The position numbers and the translations under genes were made by a program. Below, piece after piece: positions 8,702-16,476 of a stretch of 64,000 nt of DNA. The stretch is from Haloarcula laminariae (lineage in GTDB: Archaea > Halobacteriota > Halobacteria > Halobacteriales > Haloarculaceae). The notes under the pieces were generated by a model. It worked only from the letters and a program-made list of their open reading frames with translations. It had not been told where the DNA came from and searched no databases. Where the stretch lies: the NCBI RefSeq assembly GCF_025457605.1, contig NZ_JAMZFY010000002.1:434001-498000 (forward strand), read 5' to 3'. The stretch's first letter is position 1. Each line of letters begins with the position of its first letter.

Positions 8702-9223
8702 TCAGAGCGTGACCGAGTCCATGTTCGCGCTCTTGACGACGAGGTCCCCGGAGTCGGCCTCCAGCCGGAGCGACCGACCGTGGTCCCCGCCGACGTCCTC
8801 GCCCGCGATGGGGATGTCGTACTCCGCGAGGGTCTCCCGGACCTGTTCGAGGTTGCGCGAGCCGATGGAGGAGCCGTTCTCCGAGAAGTCGAGCATGTCG
8901 CTGCCGCCGGCTATCTTGGCCTGCATCGTCGCCGTCGAGGCGCCGACGGCTTCGAGCGCCTCGACCAGTTCGGTGACGCCGGTGTCGGCGAACTTCGCCC
9001 GGTTGCCGCCCTCCACGTCCTTGGCGGTCGGCAGCATGACGTGGACCAGCCCCGCGGCGCCCGTCGGTTCGTCATACAGCGCGATGCCGATACAGGAACC
9101 CAACCCGCTGGTCGTCAGCACCGCCGAATCGGTCGTCACCTCGTACTCCGCGATGCCGACTTTCAGCCGCTCGGGCTCGGTCTTTTGCTCCGTCTCCGTC
9201 TGGCTGCCGTCGTAGACCTTCAT
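8702..9223 (-). CDS. cheD: Chemoreceptor glutamine deamidase CheD
   Basis: CheD deamidates glutamines on chemoreceptors and works with CheC in adaptation. The 173-residue protein has the catalytic Cys 44 in GLGSCIGIALYD and His 61 in AGLVHVMLP, as in the family. It follows cheC with a one-base overlap (TAATG). Together with cheY, cheC and cheD it forms a minus-strand block just upstream of the archaellum operon. Confidence 0.95.
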   Translation of the reverse strand: MKVYDGSQTETEQKTEPERLKVGIAEYEVTTDSAVLTTSGLGSCIGIALYDEPTGAAGLVHVMLPTAKDVEGGNRAKFADTGVTELVEALEAVGASTATMQAKIAGGSDMLDFSENGSSIGSRNLEQVRETLAEYDIPIAGEDVGGDHGRSLRLEADSGDLVVKSANMDSVTL

Positions 9224-10440
9224 TATTCGAATATCTGTTCGATGTCGGCCTCGGTCTCGTCGGCGCGGTCGACATCGAGGTCGTCAAGCGCCGCCCGGAG
9301 CTCCTGCTCGTTGGGCAACGCGTGAATCTCGGCGCTGAACTCGATGTCGTCGGTCCGCATCGTCGAATCGATGATGAAGGCGTGTTCCTGATGCTGGCCG
9401 ACCTGTGCCGCCAGGGGGTCCACGATGGACCGTCCCATATCGTGGACCAGCTTCGGGGGCGTGTGGTCGACCGACGTCTGGAGCACGTTCGCCCACCCGT
9501 CGACGAAGCCGCTGGTCATGATGTTCCCGAGCTCCTCGATAGCGGCCTCGTGTTGCTCGGTCAGTTCGTCGCTCTCCATCTCGACGGGCATCATCGCCTC
9601 GGCGACGTTCACGGCGGAGACCTCGTCGAAGAGCACCATGAGGTAGCCGCTGGGAACCCCGGTGAACTCAACGACCGTCCCGACGTAGGTGTCGGTGCCT
9701 ATCTGTTTCGGGACGTCCTCTATCGGCGCGAAGCTAATCTGGGTGACCTCCGCGTCGGTCGGTATCCCCGTCATCATCTCGACGTTGTCGGCGGCCTGCT
9801 GGGTCCCCTTCGTCGTCATCTCGTTGAACGTCTGGAGCTTGTCGATGGGGATGGCGTCGCCCTCGGTGTCGACGCTTTCGACCATCGCCTCCGCGAGCGG
9901 TTCGTACTCGGGAAGCATGTAGATGTAGAAGTTCACCGACTCCCCCACCCACTCGATCTCCGACTTGAAGACGAACACTTGGTGGTGGTCCTGTGCCTCC
10001 GGCGCTTCCGGCAACACGTCCGCGCCGGACTTCTCGATGTACTCGGGCGGTGAGTGGTCGATAGTCGAGTCCAGGTAGTCGGCCCACCCGTCGATGAACC
10101 CGCTCATCATGATGTTGCCGATCTCCTTGACGGCGCTCTGGGCCATCGCGGGGTCCTCGCCGGCCCCGGGCATCATCGAATCGGCGATGGTGTCGGCCGA
10201 CTCGGCGTCGAACACGAGCACCGTGTCGCCCTCCAGGACGCCATCGTACTCGAACTGCACGCCGACGAAGTCCCGCCCCGCGAGGTCCTCGCCGATGTCC
10301 TCGCGGTCCAGCAGCGTTATCTTCGTCACGTCGACGGCGGCGTCGATGCCGGTCATCTGCGCCAGCGACTGGGTGGCCTGCTTGGCTCCCTCGTGAGCGA
10401 GTTGGTTGAACGTCCCCAGCGACTGGATATCGACGTTCAT
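9223..10440 (-). CDS. cheC: Double-domain CheC-type phosphatase/adaptation protein
   Basis: CheC proteins dephosphorylate CheY-P and bind CheD. This one is 405 residues, about twice the usual 200, and holds two CheC-like halves. Each starts with a 'TFNxxxxxGxxQAxxxxxxMTGI' type pattern (about residues 9-31 and 207-230) and has an internal 'VKEIGNIMMSGFIDGWA' or 'IEELGNIMTSGFVDGWA' helix, the family active-site helix. It is therefore a tandem fusion. It begins immediately after the cheY stop and overlaps cheD by one base. Confidence 0.92.
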   Translation of the reverse strand: MNVDIQSLGTFNQLAHEGAKQATQSLAQMTGIDAAVDVTKITLLDREDIGEDLAGRDFVGVQFEYDGVLEGDTVLVFDAESADTIADSMMPGAGEDPAMAQSAVKEIGNIMMSGFIDGWADYLDSTIDHSPPEYIEKSGADVLPEAPEAQDHHQVFVFKSEIEWVGESVNFYIYMLPEYEPLAEAMVESVDTEGDAIPIDKLQTFNEMTTKGTQQAADNVEMMTGIPTDAEVTQISFAPIEDVPKQIGTDTYVGTVVEFTGVPSGYLMVLFDEVSAVNVAEAMMPVEMESDELTEQHEAAIEELGNIMTSGFVDGWANVLQTSVDHTPPKLVHDMGRSIVDPLAAQVGQHQEHAFIIDSTMRTDDIEFSAEIHALPNEQELRAALDDLDVDRADETEADIEQIFE

Positions 10441-10800
10441 CTATGAGGGGACGACGTCCTCGATTGCCTCCATCACGCTGGGTTTCTGGAAGGGTTTGGT
10501 GATGTAGCCGTCGGCGCCGGCCTTGACGGCCTCTTTCATCTTCTCCTCCTGGCCCACGCTGGTACACATGATGACGTTGGCGTTCGGGTTCGAGGACTTG
10601 ATTTCGCTGGTCGCCTCGATACCGTCCCGGATGGGCATCACGATGTCCATCATCACAAGGTCCGGCGTTTCCTCCTTGTACACCTCGACCGCCTCGACAC
10701 CGTTCTCGACCTCACCGACGATGGTGTGGTCCTCCTCTAGAATCTCCCGCAGGAGGTTCCGCATGAACTCCGAGTCGTCGGCAATTAGCACGTCTGGCAT
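10441..10800 (-). CDS. cheY: Chemotaxis response regulator CheY
   Basis: CheY carries the signal from CheA to the archaellum motor, in archaea through CheF. The 119-residue receiver domain has the acidic pair Asp 8/Asp 9, phospho-acceptor Asp 52, Thr 80 and Lys 102. I start at ATG 10800 (MPDVLIADD). The open frame upstream is Arg-rich and not protein-like. A TATA-like GATAATTT lies about 40 bases upstream, so this is probably the promoter for cheY-cheC-cheD. Confidence 0.96.
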   Translation of the reverse strand: MPDVLIADDSEFMRNLLREILEEDHTIVGEVENGVEAVEVYKEETPDLVMMDIVMPIRDGIEATSEIKSSNPNANVIMCTSVGQEEKMKEAVKAGADGYITKPFQKPSVMEAIEDVVPS

Positions 10801-10952
10801 GCCCGCTACTACCGTGATGACTGGGATAAATGTGACCCGTAAATTATCGCGTGTGATACCACCGACTGCGAGCGATTGAGTCGAGCTAGCTCGGCTGTCG
10901 CGTCGGGTGCTATCGACCACCGCGCCATCGCTCACGCGAGTCCGCGTTCCTC

Positions 10953-12893
10953 TCACAGCGCCGGGACGTGGTCGGCCAGGACACGGACCACGTCGAAGGC
11001 GTAGCTGCCGTACCGGAAGTAGACCAGCCCCGAAAGCAGGAGATACCCGGTCGTGAAGCCGGCCGGTAGCGCGACGGCGACCGCGACGAGGCGGTCGGGG
11101 ACCCGGTCCGAGACGGTCCAGCCGGTGACGGCGGCCCCGCAGACGGCCGCGGCCGCCAGATTCCAGAGGGCGTTGTACTGGACCGCCTCGCCGACTGCCA
11201 GCCCCAGCCCGCCGACGCCGCCCAGTAGGACGGCCACCGCGAGCGCGAGGCTGGCGAGATACGACCCGACGGCCCACCGGGCGTCCGATAGCGCGGCGCG
11301 GACGGCCGGCACGCGCCAGACGCCGTACGCGCCGAGCGCGATGACCGGATGGAGATACCGGACCGTGAGCGTACTGAAAAGCGGGAGTCGGGGGAGGTAG
11401 ACGACGGTCAGGACCGCGACCAGCGCGACCACGAGCAGGTCGGTCTGGCGAACCGGCCGCCAGTCGCGCGGATTCCGTGGCGGCAGGGTCCGGTCGGCCG
11501 CGGCCCGGAGCCGGCGCCCCGCCAGCACCGGGAGCGCCGCCAGCGCCCCCAGCAGGGGCGTCGCTTCGAGTACCGTGAGGTCGATGGCCTCGAAGTTGTT
11601 GGTCCCGTAGTTGACGCCCGGAATCGTCCCGCTCCGGACGAACGTGTGCCAGAGTCGGTCGGGCTGTGTGAGCGCCGCGAGCCCGCCAACGACAGCCCTT
11701 CCGGCGAACGCCGAGACCGTGTCGGTGCCGTCGCGGATGGTGTCGAGCAGCGACGGGGGTGTCGAACCGTCACCGCCGATACCGGTCGCCGTGGCCCCGG
11801 GCGTTGCGGTGGCCCCGCCCTCGGCAGTGGTGCTGTTCGGCATGGGGGTCCCGTTCCCGGACGGTGTCTCACCCGCCGCCGGCGCGAACTCCGCGTCGGG
11901 ACCGACGCTGGGGAGCAACCGCGGCGGCTGGGCCGGGTTCCCGCTGATGGCGTAGTTCGTCGCCAGCATCGGCGTCGACGCGACCAGAAGGACGAGACCA
12001 AGGACGGCCAGCGTCCGAGCGCTCCGGTCCCGCGCCGTCAGCAGGTCGACGGCCCCGAGGACCCCCACGACGAACAGCGCCTCGAACGCGTGTATCCAGG
12101 TGATGTAGCCGGCCAGCGCGTAGGCGCCGGCACGTGCCCTGAGGGCCGCGTCCCCTTCGCGGGCTCGACTCACCGCGAAGGCATACACCACGCCGACCAC
12201 CAGCGCGACCACGAGCGTGTGACGCTTGGGCAGTGTCGCCCAGAACCCGACCGGCGTCGCCACGCCCAGCGTGGCCCCGGCGGCCAGCCCCGCCCGGCGC
12301 CCGTGGAAACGGGCAACGAGGCGATACAGCACCAGCCCGGCCGTCGCCGCCGCCAGTACCGTCGAGAGCTGGAGCGCCACGAGGGCGAGCCGGTCGGTCG
12401 GGAGGTCGGTCGCCGTCAGCACGCTGGCGACGAACAACGCCATGACGAGGAGCGAGCCCGCGGCGCGGGTCCGGCCCCGGTCGAACCGGTCGAACTCGGC
12501 TACCTGTGTCACGAGAACCAGCCCGAGACCGGCCCAGAGGCCGGCGAGTAACAGCCGCGGCGCCACGACTGCCGCCCCGGCTTCCAGCGCCCAGACCAGC
12601 GGCACCGCCAGCGCGAGCATCCCGTAGTTCCGGCCGTAGGCCCGCCCCTGGTACTCGTACAGTCCCGGCTGGGAGCCAAACGTCAGCGAGTAGCGCAGCT
12701 CGGTCACGTGGAGCTGCCCGTCCGCGAGCGCGACGAGCGTGTTGGCCATCGCGTAGGTGTCCTGGATGAAGAAGCCGACCCGCCAGGTCAGCCCGAACCA
12801 GCAGACCAGCCCGAGCCACAGCACCAGTCCGCGCCGGTCGCCGAAGCACCACCGACCGGCGGCGACCAGCCGGTCCCGGGGAGCGCCGTTCAC
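10953..12893 (-). CDS. Polytopic membrane protein, GT-C glycosyltransferase-like
   Basis: This 646-residue protein has around a dozen hydrophobic helices and an external Ser/Thr/Gly-rich loop near residues 350-400. The first external loop after helix 1 carries an Asp (FIQDTY), the place where GT-C glycosyltransferases keep a catalytic acid, so a membrane sugar transferase is possible but not shown. Its start overlaps the stop of the preceding gene (12890-13357) by four bases. Location inside the archaellum/che island suggests a motility or surface link, though the archaellins here lack N-glycosylation sequons. Function unknown. Confidence 0.65.
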   Translation of the reverse strand: MNGAPRDRLVAAGRWCFGDRRGLVLWLGLVCWFGLTWRVGFFIQDTYAMANTLVALADGQLHVTELRYSLTFGSQPGLYEYQGRAYGRNYGMLALAVPLVWALEAGAAVVAPRLLLAGLWAGLGLVLVTQVAEFDRFDRGRTRAAGSLLVMALFVASVLTATDLPTDRLALVALQLSTVLAAATAGLVLYRLVARFHGRRAGLAAGATLGVATPVGFWATLPKRHTLVVALVVGVVYAFAVSRAREGDAALRARAGAYALAGYITWIHAFEALFVVGVLGAVDLLTARDRSARTLAVLGLVLLVASTPMLATNYAISGNPAQPPRLLPSVGPDAEFAPAAGETPSGNGTPMPNSTTAEGGATATPGATATGIGGDGSTPPSLLDTIRDGTDTVSAFAGRAVVGGLAALTQPDRLWHTFVRSGTIPGVNYGTNNFEAIDLTVLEATPLLGALAALPVLAGRRLRAAADRTLPPRNPRDWRPVRQTDLLVVALVAVLTVVYLPRLPLFSTLTVRYLHPVIALGAYGVWRVPAVRAALSDARWAVGSYLASLALAVAVLLGGVGGLGLAVGEAVQYNALWNLAAAAVCGAAVTGWTVSDRVPDRLVAVAVALPAGFTTGYLLLSGLVYFRYGSYAFDVVRVLADHVPAL

Positions 12894-13357
12894 CGTCTGG
12901 CCCCCACGGTCATCGTCGTTCGGGCCACTGTCCGGTCGGTCGTGAAGCTCTGGATGCGGACCGAGAGCACGGCGTCGTAAGTACCGTCGGCCCGACCCGG
13001 CGGTATCGCCCGGTCGTCGGGCGCGATTCGGTACGTGCCCGGCCCGGTGACAACCTCCCGTTCGACAAGCTGGAGGTCCAGTCCCGGGACCGAGACGATA
13101 TAGAGCAGTTGCGGCCGGCCGGTCACGCCGTCGACATCGACCGCGGCCGTCGGTACGCGGAGGTAGGTGACGTTAGTCCCGAATCGGCCGGGCGTCAACG
13201 TGAGCCCAGCGCGGTCGACGCCGACCTCGGTCACGGTCGCGTTCCCGTCGCCGAACGTCGACGGCGAGGCGGTGGTCACGTCGAGCCCGGTCAGCGGCCC
13301 GGTGCCCACGAGGACGAAGGCGACGAAGAGGCCGACGACGGTCACCCAGCGGTCCAT
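12890..13357 (-). CDS. Membrane-anchored or exported beta-rich protein, unknown
   Basis: This 155-residue protein begins with a single hydrophobic helix (about residues 4-24) and then a beta-strand-rich, Thr/Val-rich domain with repeated 'TVxRTTMTV'-like strands. It is probably anchored by the helix with the domain outside the cell. I start at ATG 13357 (MDRWVTVVG) because the open frame above it is out-of-frame noise from the next gene. It is coupled (ATGA) to the polytopic protein downstream, so the two likely work together. I do not recognise a family. Confidence 0.7.
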   Translation of the reverse strand: MDRWVTVVGLFVAFVLVGTGPLTGLDVTTASPSTFGDGNATVTEVGVDRAGLTLTPGRFGTNVTYLRVPTAAVDVDGVTGRPQLLYIVSVPGLDLQLVEREVVTGPGTYRIAPDDRAIPPGRADGTYDAVLSVRIQSFTTDRTVARTTMTVGARR

Positions 13358-13398
13358 CGGGTTACCAACGGCTGCCCCGTGGCTTAAACCCCTCGCCG

Positions 13399-13956
13399 TT
13401 ACAGCTTCGCCCCGTCGCGGTCCTCGACGGCCTCGATGAGGTCCGCGATGGAGTCGTCGGGGCTGAGTCCGGCCGAGCGAGCCAGCGTCTTGACGCTGCC
13501 GGGCGGGTACTTCACCGGGACGTTCGACTCGGAGAGCAAGATACCGAGCACGTCCTGGACGTCCGTCGACCCGTCCATCTGGCGGCCGTACCAGAGCATG
13601 AGCGTCTCGAAGACGGTGACGATATCGTTGGAGGTGAGCCGCTGTTGGTCGACCTCGCCGTCGAACTTCGCGGTCACGTCGAACCCGTAACGGGCGTTCG
13701 AGTCGGCCATCTGCTCGGCGAGCCACTCGTGGACGTTCGCGTCGGTGAAATCGGGGGCCTGGGGCTCGGGCTCGGGTTCCGGCTCCGGCGCGGAGGGCTG
13801 GCCGCCGTAGTCGTCATCGTCGTCGCGGACGTCCGGCGAGACCACGTACCGCCCCTCGTCTATCTGAGTGACGTGTTCGTCGTCCTCCAGCTCAAGCTCT
13901 TCGGGGGAGAGAATCTTGCCGTCCTCGGGATTCGGTTCGTCGGGCCCCCGGTCCAT
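13399..13956 (-). CDS. Archaellum-locus cytoplasmic protein (DUF7500-like)
   Basis: This 185-residue acidic protein has an N-terminal segment with 'KILSPEELE' and 'EGRYVVSP' signatures, a Glu-Pro linker near residues 57-70, and a helical C-terminal domain (about 75-185). It resembles the haloarchaeal family I remember as DUF7500, found near archaellum genes; I cannot verify this here. It is not the FlaD/E domain. It lies between archaellin 1 and the GT-C-like pair on the same strand and may belong to either transcript. Confidence 0.65.
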   Translation of the reverse strand: MDRGPDEPNPEDGKILSPEELELEDDEHVTQIDEGRYVVSPDVRDDDDDYGGQPSAPEPEPEPEPQAPDFTDANVHEWLAEQMADSNARYGFDVTAKFDGEVDQQRLTSNDIVTVFETLMLWYGRQMDGSTDVQDVLGILLSESNVPVKYPPGSVKTLARSAGLSPDDSIADLIEAVEDRDGAKL

Positions 13957-14006
13957 ATCCTACTGTGTGTGAGGAAGGGGTATAATACCGTCGCTGGTCG
14001 CGGTCG

Positions 14007-14025
14007 AAAACAGAAGAAAAGGGGG
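14007..14025 (-). terminator. T-rich terminator after archaellin 1
   Basis: On the minus strand a T-rich stretch with two T4 runs follows the archaellin 1 stop by about 10 bases. A similar stretch follows archaellin 2 near 14886-14900. Strong terminators would separate the abundant archaellin mRNAs. Confidence 0.5.
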
Positions 14026-14032
14026 CGCAGGC

Positions 14033-14671
14033 TTAGAGGCCGACTGCGGAGTCCCCGGAGAGCGTCTGGGGAACCACGAGCCGGACTTCGGTAGTGCCGC
14101 CGGACTGGGTGTTGATTCTGACCGTTGCCGTATCGCCCTCGCCGAAGCCGTCAGTGACACCGCTAGGACTGGTATCAATGACTATCTGTGCGCGGTCCGC
14201 GGGGTCGTTTAGTACGACACCATCGGTGGACAGTGAGTCTCCACCCTGATCCTGGACCTCAACCACACCGAACTGGGTGCCATCCAGAGTCAAGGCGCTC
14301 GTATCGCCAGAGTCGAATTGATCTTGGTACGTAAGATCACTTGAGCCGCTGGAGTGGACAAACTGGAGCGTCGTTGACGACAGGTCGATGTTGTTCGCAC
14401 CGGGGGCCTTTTTGACCGTGATAACGGCACGGTCAACTTCGCTGTTGGCTGCATCGATATTCTCTCCGATAACGCTCACAACGTCGAGCCGGTTGGTCAC
14501 TTGGTCGCTACTCTGCTGTCCGGTCTCCTCGGCACCGCTCTGGAGGAACCCGGCCGTGTTGATTAGGACGCCCGCAGCGATAGCCGCCACCAGCACCATC
14601 GCGATGAACACGATGAGCGTGCCGATACCGACCTGCCCGCGGTCGTCGTCTCGTTTGAATGTTTCGAGCAT
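14033..14671 (-). CDS. flaB: Archaellin (archaellum filament subunit) 1
   Basis: This 212-residue prearchaellin has a class III signal peptide: a short charged leader ending DDDR, then GQVGIGTLIVF, with cleavage expected after Arg 11. The long hydrophobic helix that packs the filament core follows, then a beta-rich outer domain. I start at ATG 14671 (MLETFKRD), which matches copy 2. No N-X-S/T glycosylation sequon is present. It is monocistronic, with its own promoter and terminator. Confidence 0.95.
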   Translation of the reverse strand: MLETFKRDDDRGQVGIGTLIVFIAMVLVAAIAAGVLINTAGFLQSGAEETGQQSSDQVTNRLDVVSVIGENIDAANSEVDRAVITVKKAPGANNIDLSSTTLQFVHSSGSSDLTYQDQFDSGDTSALTLDGTQFGVVEVQDQGGDSLSTDGVVLNDPADRAQIVIDTSPSGVTDGFGEGDTATVRINTQSGGTTEVRLVVPQTLSGDSAVGL

Positions 14672-14719
14672 GGATATTCCAGGTCTGTCTGACCCTAGTC
14701 GAAGCTTGCTTTCACCAGT

Positions 14720-14754
14720 AATAATACCTCCCCTCAAAATATCTCTACTGATAA
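14720..14754 (-). promoter_or_regulatory. Archaellin 1 promoter with TTATCAG element
   Basis: Read on the minus strand: TTATCAG (14754-14748), five bases, ATATTTTG (14742-14735), eight G/A-rich bases, then TATTATTAC (from 14726), the likely TATA box about 50 bases before the ATG. The same order and exact spacing recur at archaellin 2 and at the 15770-16045 gene. Confidence 0.65.
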
Positions 14755-14911
14755 TACATGTTTGAGTGGCTCTACAGCAGTGTGAGTGATTACGCTTCAG
14801 TTGACGACCAACAGACATCTGATCGCGTAGACGACGCGAACAGTAGCCACGCCGTCATTTCCATAGCTGGTACTCATCGGTAATCGACACAGAAAAGAAG
14901 GAGGCGCAGGC

Positions 14912-15556
14912 TTAGAGGCCGACTGCGGAGTCCCCGGAGAGCGTCTGGGGAACCACGAGCCGGACTTCGGTAGTGCCGCCGGACTGGGTATTGATTTTGA
15001 CTGTTGCCGTATCGCCCTCGCCGAAGCCGTCAGTGACGCCAGTGTCGGGGCTGGTATCAATGACTATCTGTGCGCGGTCCGCGGGGTCGTTTAGTACGAC
15101 ACCATCGGTGGATAGTGAATCTCCGCCCTCGTCCTGGACCTCTGCCACACCGAAGTTAACGTCGTCGCCCGGATCCGCACCGCTCGCATCAGTCGCAGAG
15201 AAGTCACCGTCGTAGGTGAGATCGCTTGAGCCGCTGGAGTGGACAAACTGGAGCGTCGTTGACGACAGGTCGATGTTGTTCGCACCGGGGGCCTTTTTGA
15301 CCGTGATAACGGCACGGTCAACTTCGCTGTTGGCTGCATCGATATTCTCTCCGATAACGCTCACAACGTCGAGCCGGTTGGTCACTTGGTCGCTACTCTG
15401 CTGTCCGGTCTCCTCGGCACCGCTCTGGAGGAACCCGGCCGTGTTGATCAGGACGCCCGCAGCGATAGCCGCCACCAGCACCATCGCGATGAACACGATA
15501 AGCGTGCCGATACCGACCTGCCCGCGGTCGTCGTCTCGTTTGAATGTTTCGAGCAT
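14912..15556 (-). CDS. flaA: Archaellin (archaellum filament subunit) 2
   Basis: This 214-residue prearchaellin is identical to copy 1 over about the first 115 residues, including the DDDR/GQVGIG cleavage site. It differs in residues about 116-136, then returns to near identity with a few changes such as Lys for Arg near the end. Like copy 1 it has no N-X-S/T sequon. It has its own copy of the promoter upstream and a T-rich terminator downstream. The two may form one mixed filament or be used under different conditions. The gene symbol is arbitrary. Confidence 0.95.
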   Translation of the reverse strand: MLETFKRDDDRGQVGIGTLIVFIAMVLVAAIAAGVLINTAGFLQSGAEETGQQSSDQVTNRLDVVSVIGENIDAANSEVDRAVITVKKAPGANNIDLSSTTLQFVHSSGSSDLTYDGDFSATDASGADPGDDVNFGVAEVQDEGGDSLSTDGVVLNDPADRAQIVIDTSPDTGVTDGFGEGDTATVKINTQSGGTTEVRLVVPQTLSGDSAVGL

Positions 15557-15602
15557 GGATATTCCAGGTCTGTCTGACCCTAGTGGAAGCTTGCTTTCAC
15601 CA

Positions 15603-15639
15603 GTAATAATACCTCTCCCCAAAATATACACTCTGATAA
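15603..15639 (-). promoter_or_regulatory. Archaellin 2 promoter with TTATCAG element
   Basis: The minus strand reads TTATCAG (15639-15633), five bases (AGTGT, unlike copy 1), ATATTTTG (15627-15620), eight bases, then TATTATTAC (15611-15603). Upstream of TTATCAG the two archaellin promoters lose similarity, so the duplication border falls close to this element. Confidence 0.65.
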
Positions 15640-15769
15640 CGGGCCTTAGAGCCCTACTATGGCTAATATTCAGTAGTTTGGGGTGTGTCGAACTAGCCAC
15701 TACAACGGGAATCGGACTGACAGCATCGGACGCGTCAAAAGCCGGTCGGGCAGTGTAAGCCGGAGTCGT

Positions 15770-16045
15770 TCACTCGTAGGTCACGAGGCTGTACATCACG
15801 AACAGGAAGCCGAACGTCGTCAATCCGCTGTTGACCAGCAGGAGCGACCGCACGCCTTCGAAGTCGTTGATAAAGGCGCTGATCATCGTCGCAGCGGCAC
15901 CCGCGACGGCAAGCGAGAAGCCGACGGACAGGTGTAGCATCGCCTGCCGGGAGGTTTGGACGTACGCCCGCACTGCCATCCCGACCATGGTGAGTCCAGC
16001 GACGACGAACACGAGCGTCGAGATGGCATAGAGGAGTTCTATCAT
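15770..16045 (-). CDS. Small three-helix membrane protein (DUF7521-like)
   Basis: This 91-residue protein is made of three hydrophobic segments (about residues 2-24, 36-54 and 62-86) with short polar turns. It resembles a haloarchaeal family I remember as DUF7521, often encoded beside a winged-helix regulator, as here. I choose ATG 16045 over a GTG at 16087 because a promoter-like block lies between the two. Its promoter has the same TTATCAG architecture as the archaellin genes, so it is probably expressed with them. Function unknown; a membrane partner or sensor for the regulator is an inference. Confidence 0.75.
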   Translation of the reverse strand: MIELLYAISTLVFVVAGLTMVGMAVRAYVQTSRQAMLHLSVGFSLAVAGAAATMISAFINDFEGVRSLLLVNSGLTTFGFLFVMYSLVTYE

Positions 16046-16074
16046 CGGCACTGAGAGTAGGTATGCGAACCCCC

Positions 16075-16111
16075 GTATTAAATCCACGCTCGTAAATATT
16101 TCAACTGATAA
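16075..16111 (-). promoter_or_regulatory. TTATCAG-type promoter of the small membrane protein gene
   Basis: The minus strand reads TTATCAG (16111-16105), five bases (TTGAA), ATATTT (16099-16094), then after a further ten bases ATTTAATAC (16083-16075). The spacing from TTATCAG to the TATA-like box equals that at both archaellin promoters, although the sequence between is unrelated. That argues for function rather than shared ancestry. Confidence 0.6.
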
Positions 16112-16138
16112 TCGCTCGGTAGGCCGGCGTCCGGGGCG

Positions 16139-16474
16139 CTATCTGTCCGAGAGCGTTCGCCAGGCCTCGTCGAGCTTGTTCGTGACTTCGGAGCGCTCCT
16201 CGACGTGGATGGACAGCCCCTCGTCGAAATCGACCCGGACCTCGTCGACGTTGCGCCGGTAGACCTTGATGCGTCGGCGGTCATCGGAGAGAATGTTGTC
16301 GTGGAGTTCGAGCAGGTCGTGTTCGGTGAGTTCGTCGATTCGCCGATAGCATGTCGCGATTGGGATCTCGAGTTCGTCGCTCAGGTCCTGTGCCGAGATG
16401 GGTTCATCGGTCGCATCGAGTATCTCAGCGCTGTATTTGTTTCCCAGCGTCTGGAGAAGATCCGCTGATGCCAT
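16139..16474 (-). CDS. Winged-helix transcriptional regulator, possible archaellum regulator
   Basis: This 111-residue protein has a winged-helix fold of the ArsR/MarR kind: a first helix (LLQTLGNKYSAEIL), a helix-turn-helix with recognition helix near IPIATCYRRIDEL, and a wing with LSDDRRRIKVYRR. The C-terminal 25 residues look helical, perhaps for dimerisation. I start at ATG 16474 rather than a TTG nine bases upstream. It lies between archaellin and che genes, beside the small membrane protein. The euryarchaeal archaellum activator EarA is also a winged-helix protein encoded near fla genes, so an EarA-like role is plausible but unproven. Confidence 0.8.
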   Translation of the reverse strand: MASADLLQTLGNKYSAEILDATDEPISAQDLSDELEIPIATCYRRIDELTEHDLLELHDNILSDDRRRIKVYRRNVDEVRVDFDEGLSIHVEERSEVTNKLDEAWRTLSDR

Positions 16475-16476
16475 CG

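Larger units (their letters stand above)
14026..15627. repeat. Tandem duplication of the archaellin gene and promoter
   Basis: Two copies, about 14026-14742 and 14905-15627, share the coding region, the leader and the promoter nearly base for base. The main differences are a window coding for residues about 116-135 and a few scattered changes. The 160 or so bases between the copies look unrelated to the duplicated block. The pattern suggests recent duplication or repeated gene conversion with selection for difference only in the middle. Confidence 0.85.

Noticed and set aside
14760-14880. 26-codon ORF between the two archaellin genes
   Set aside because: It has no promoter of its own and no protein-like pattern. 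It probably arose from leftover duplicated sequence.
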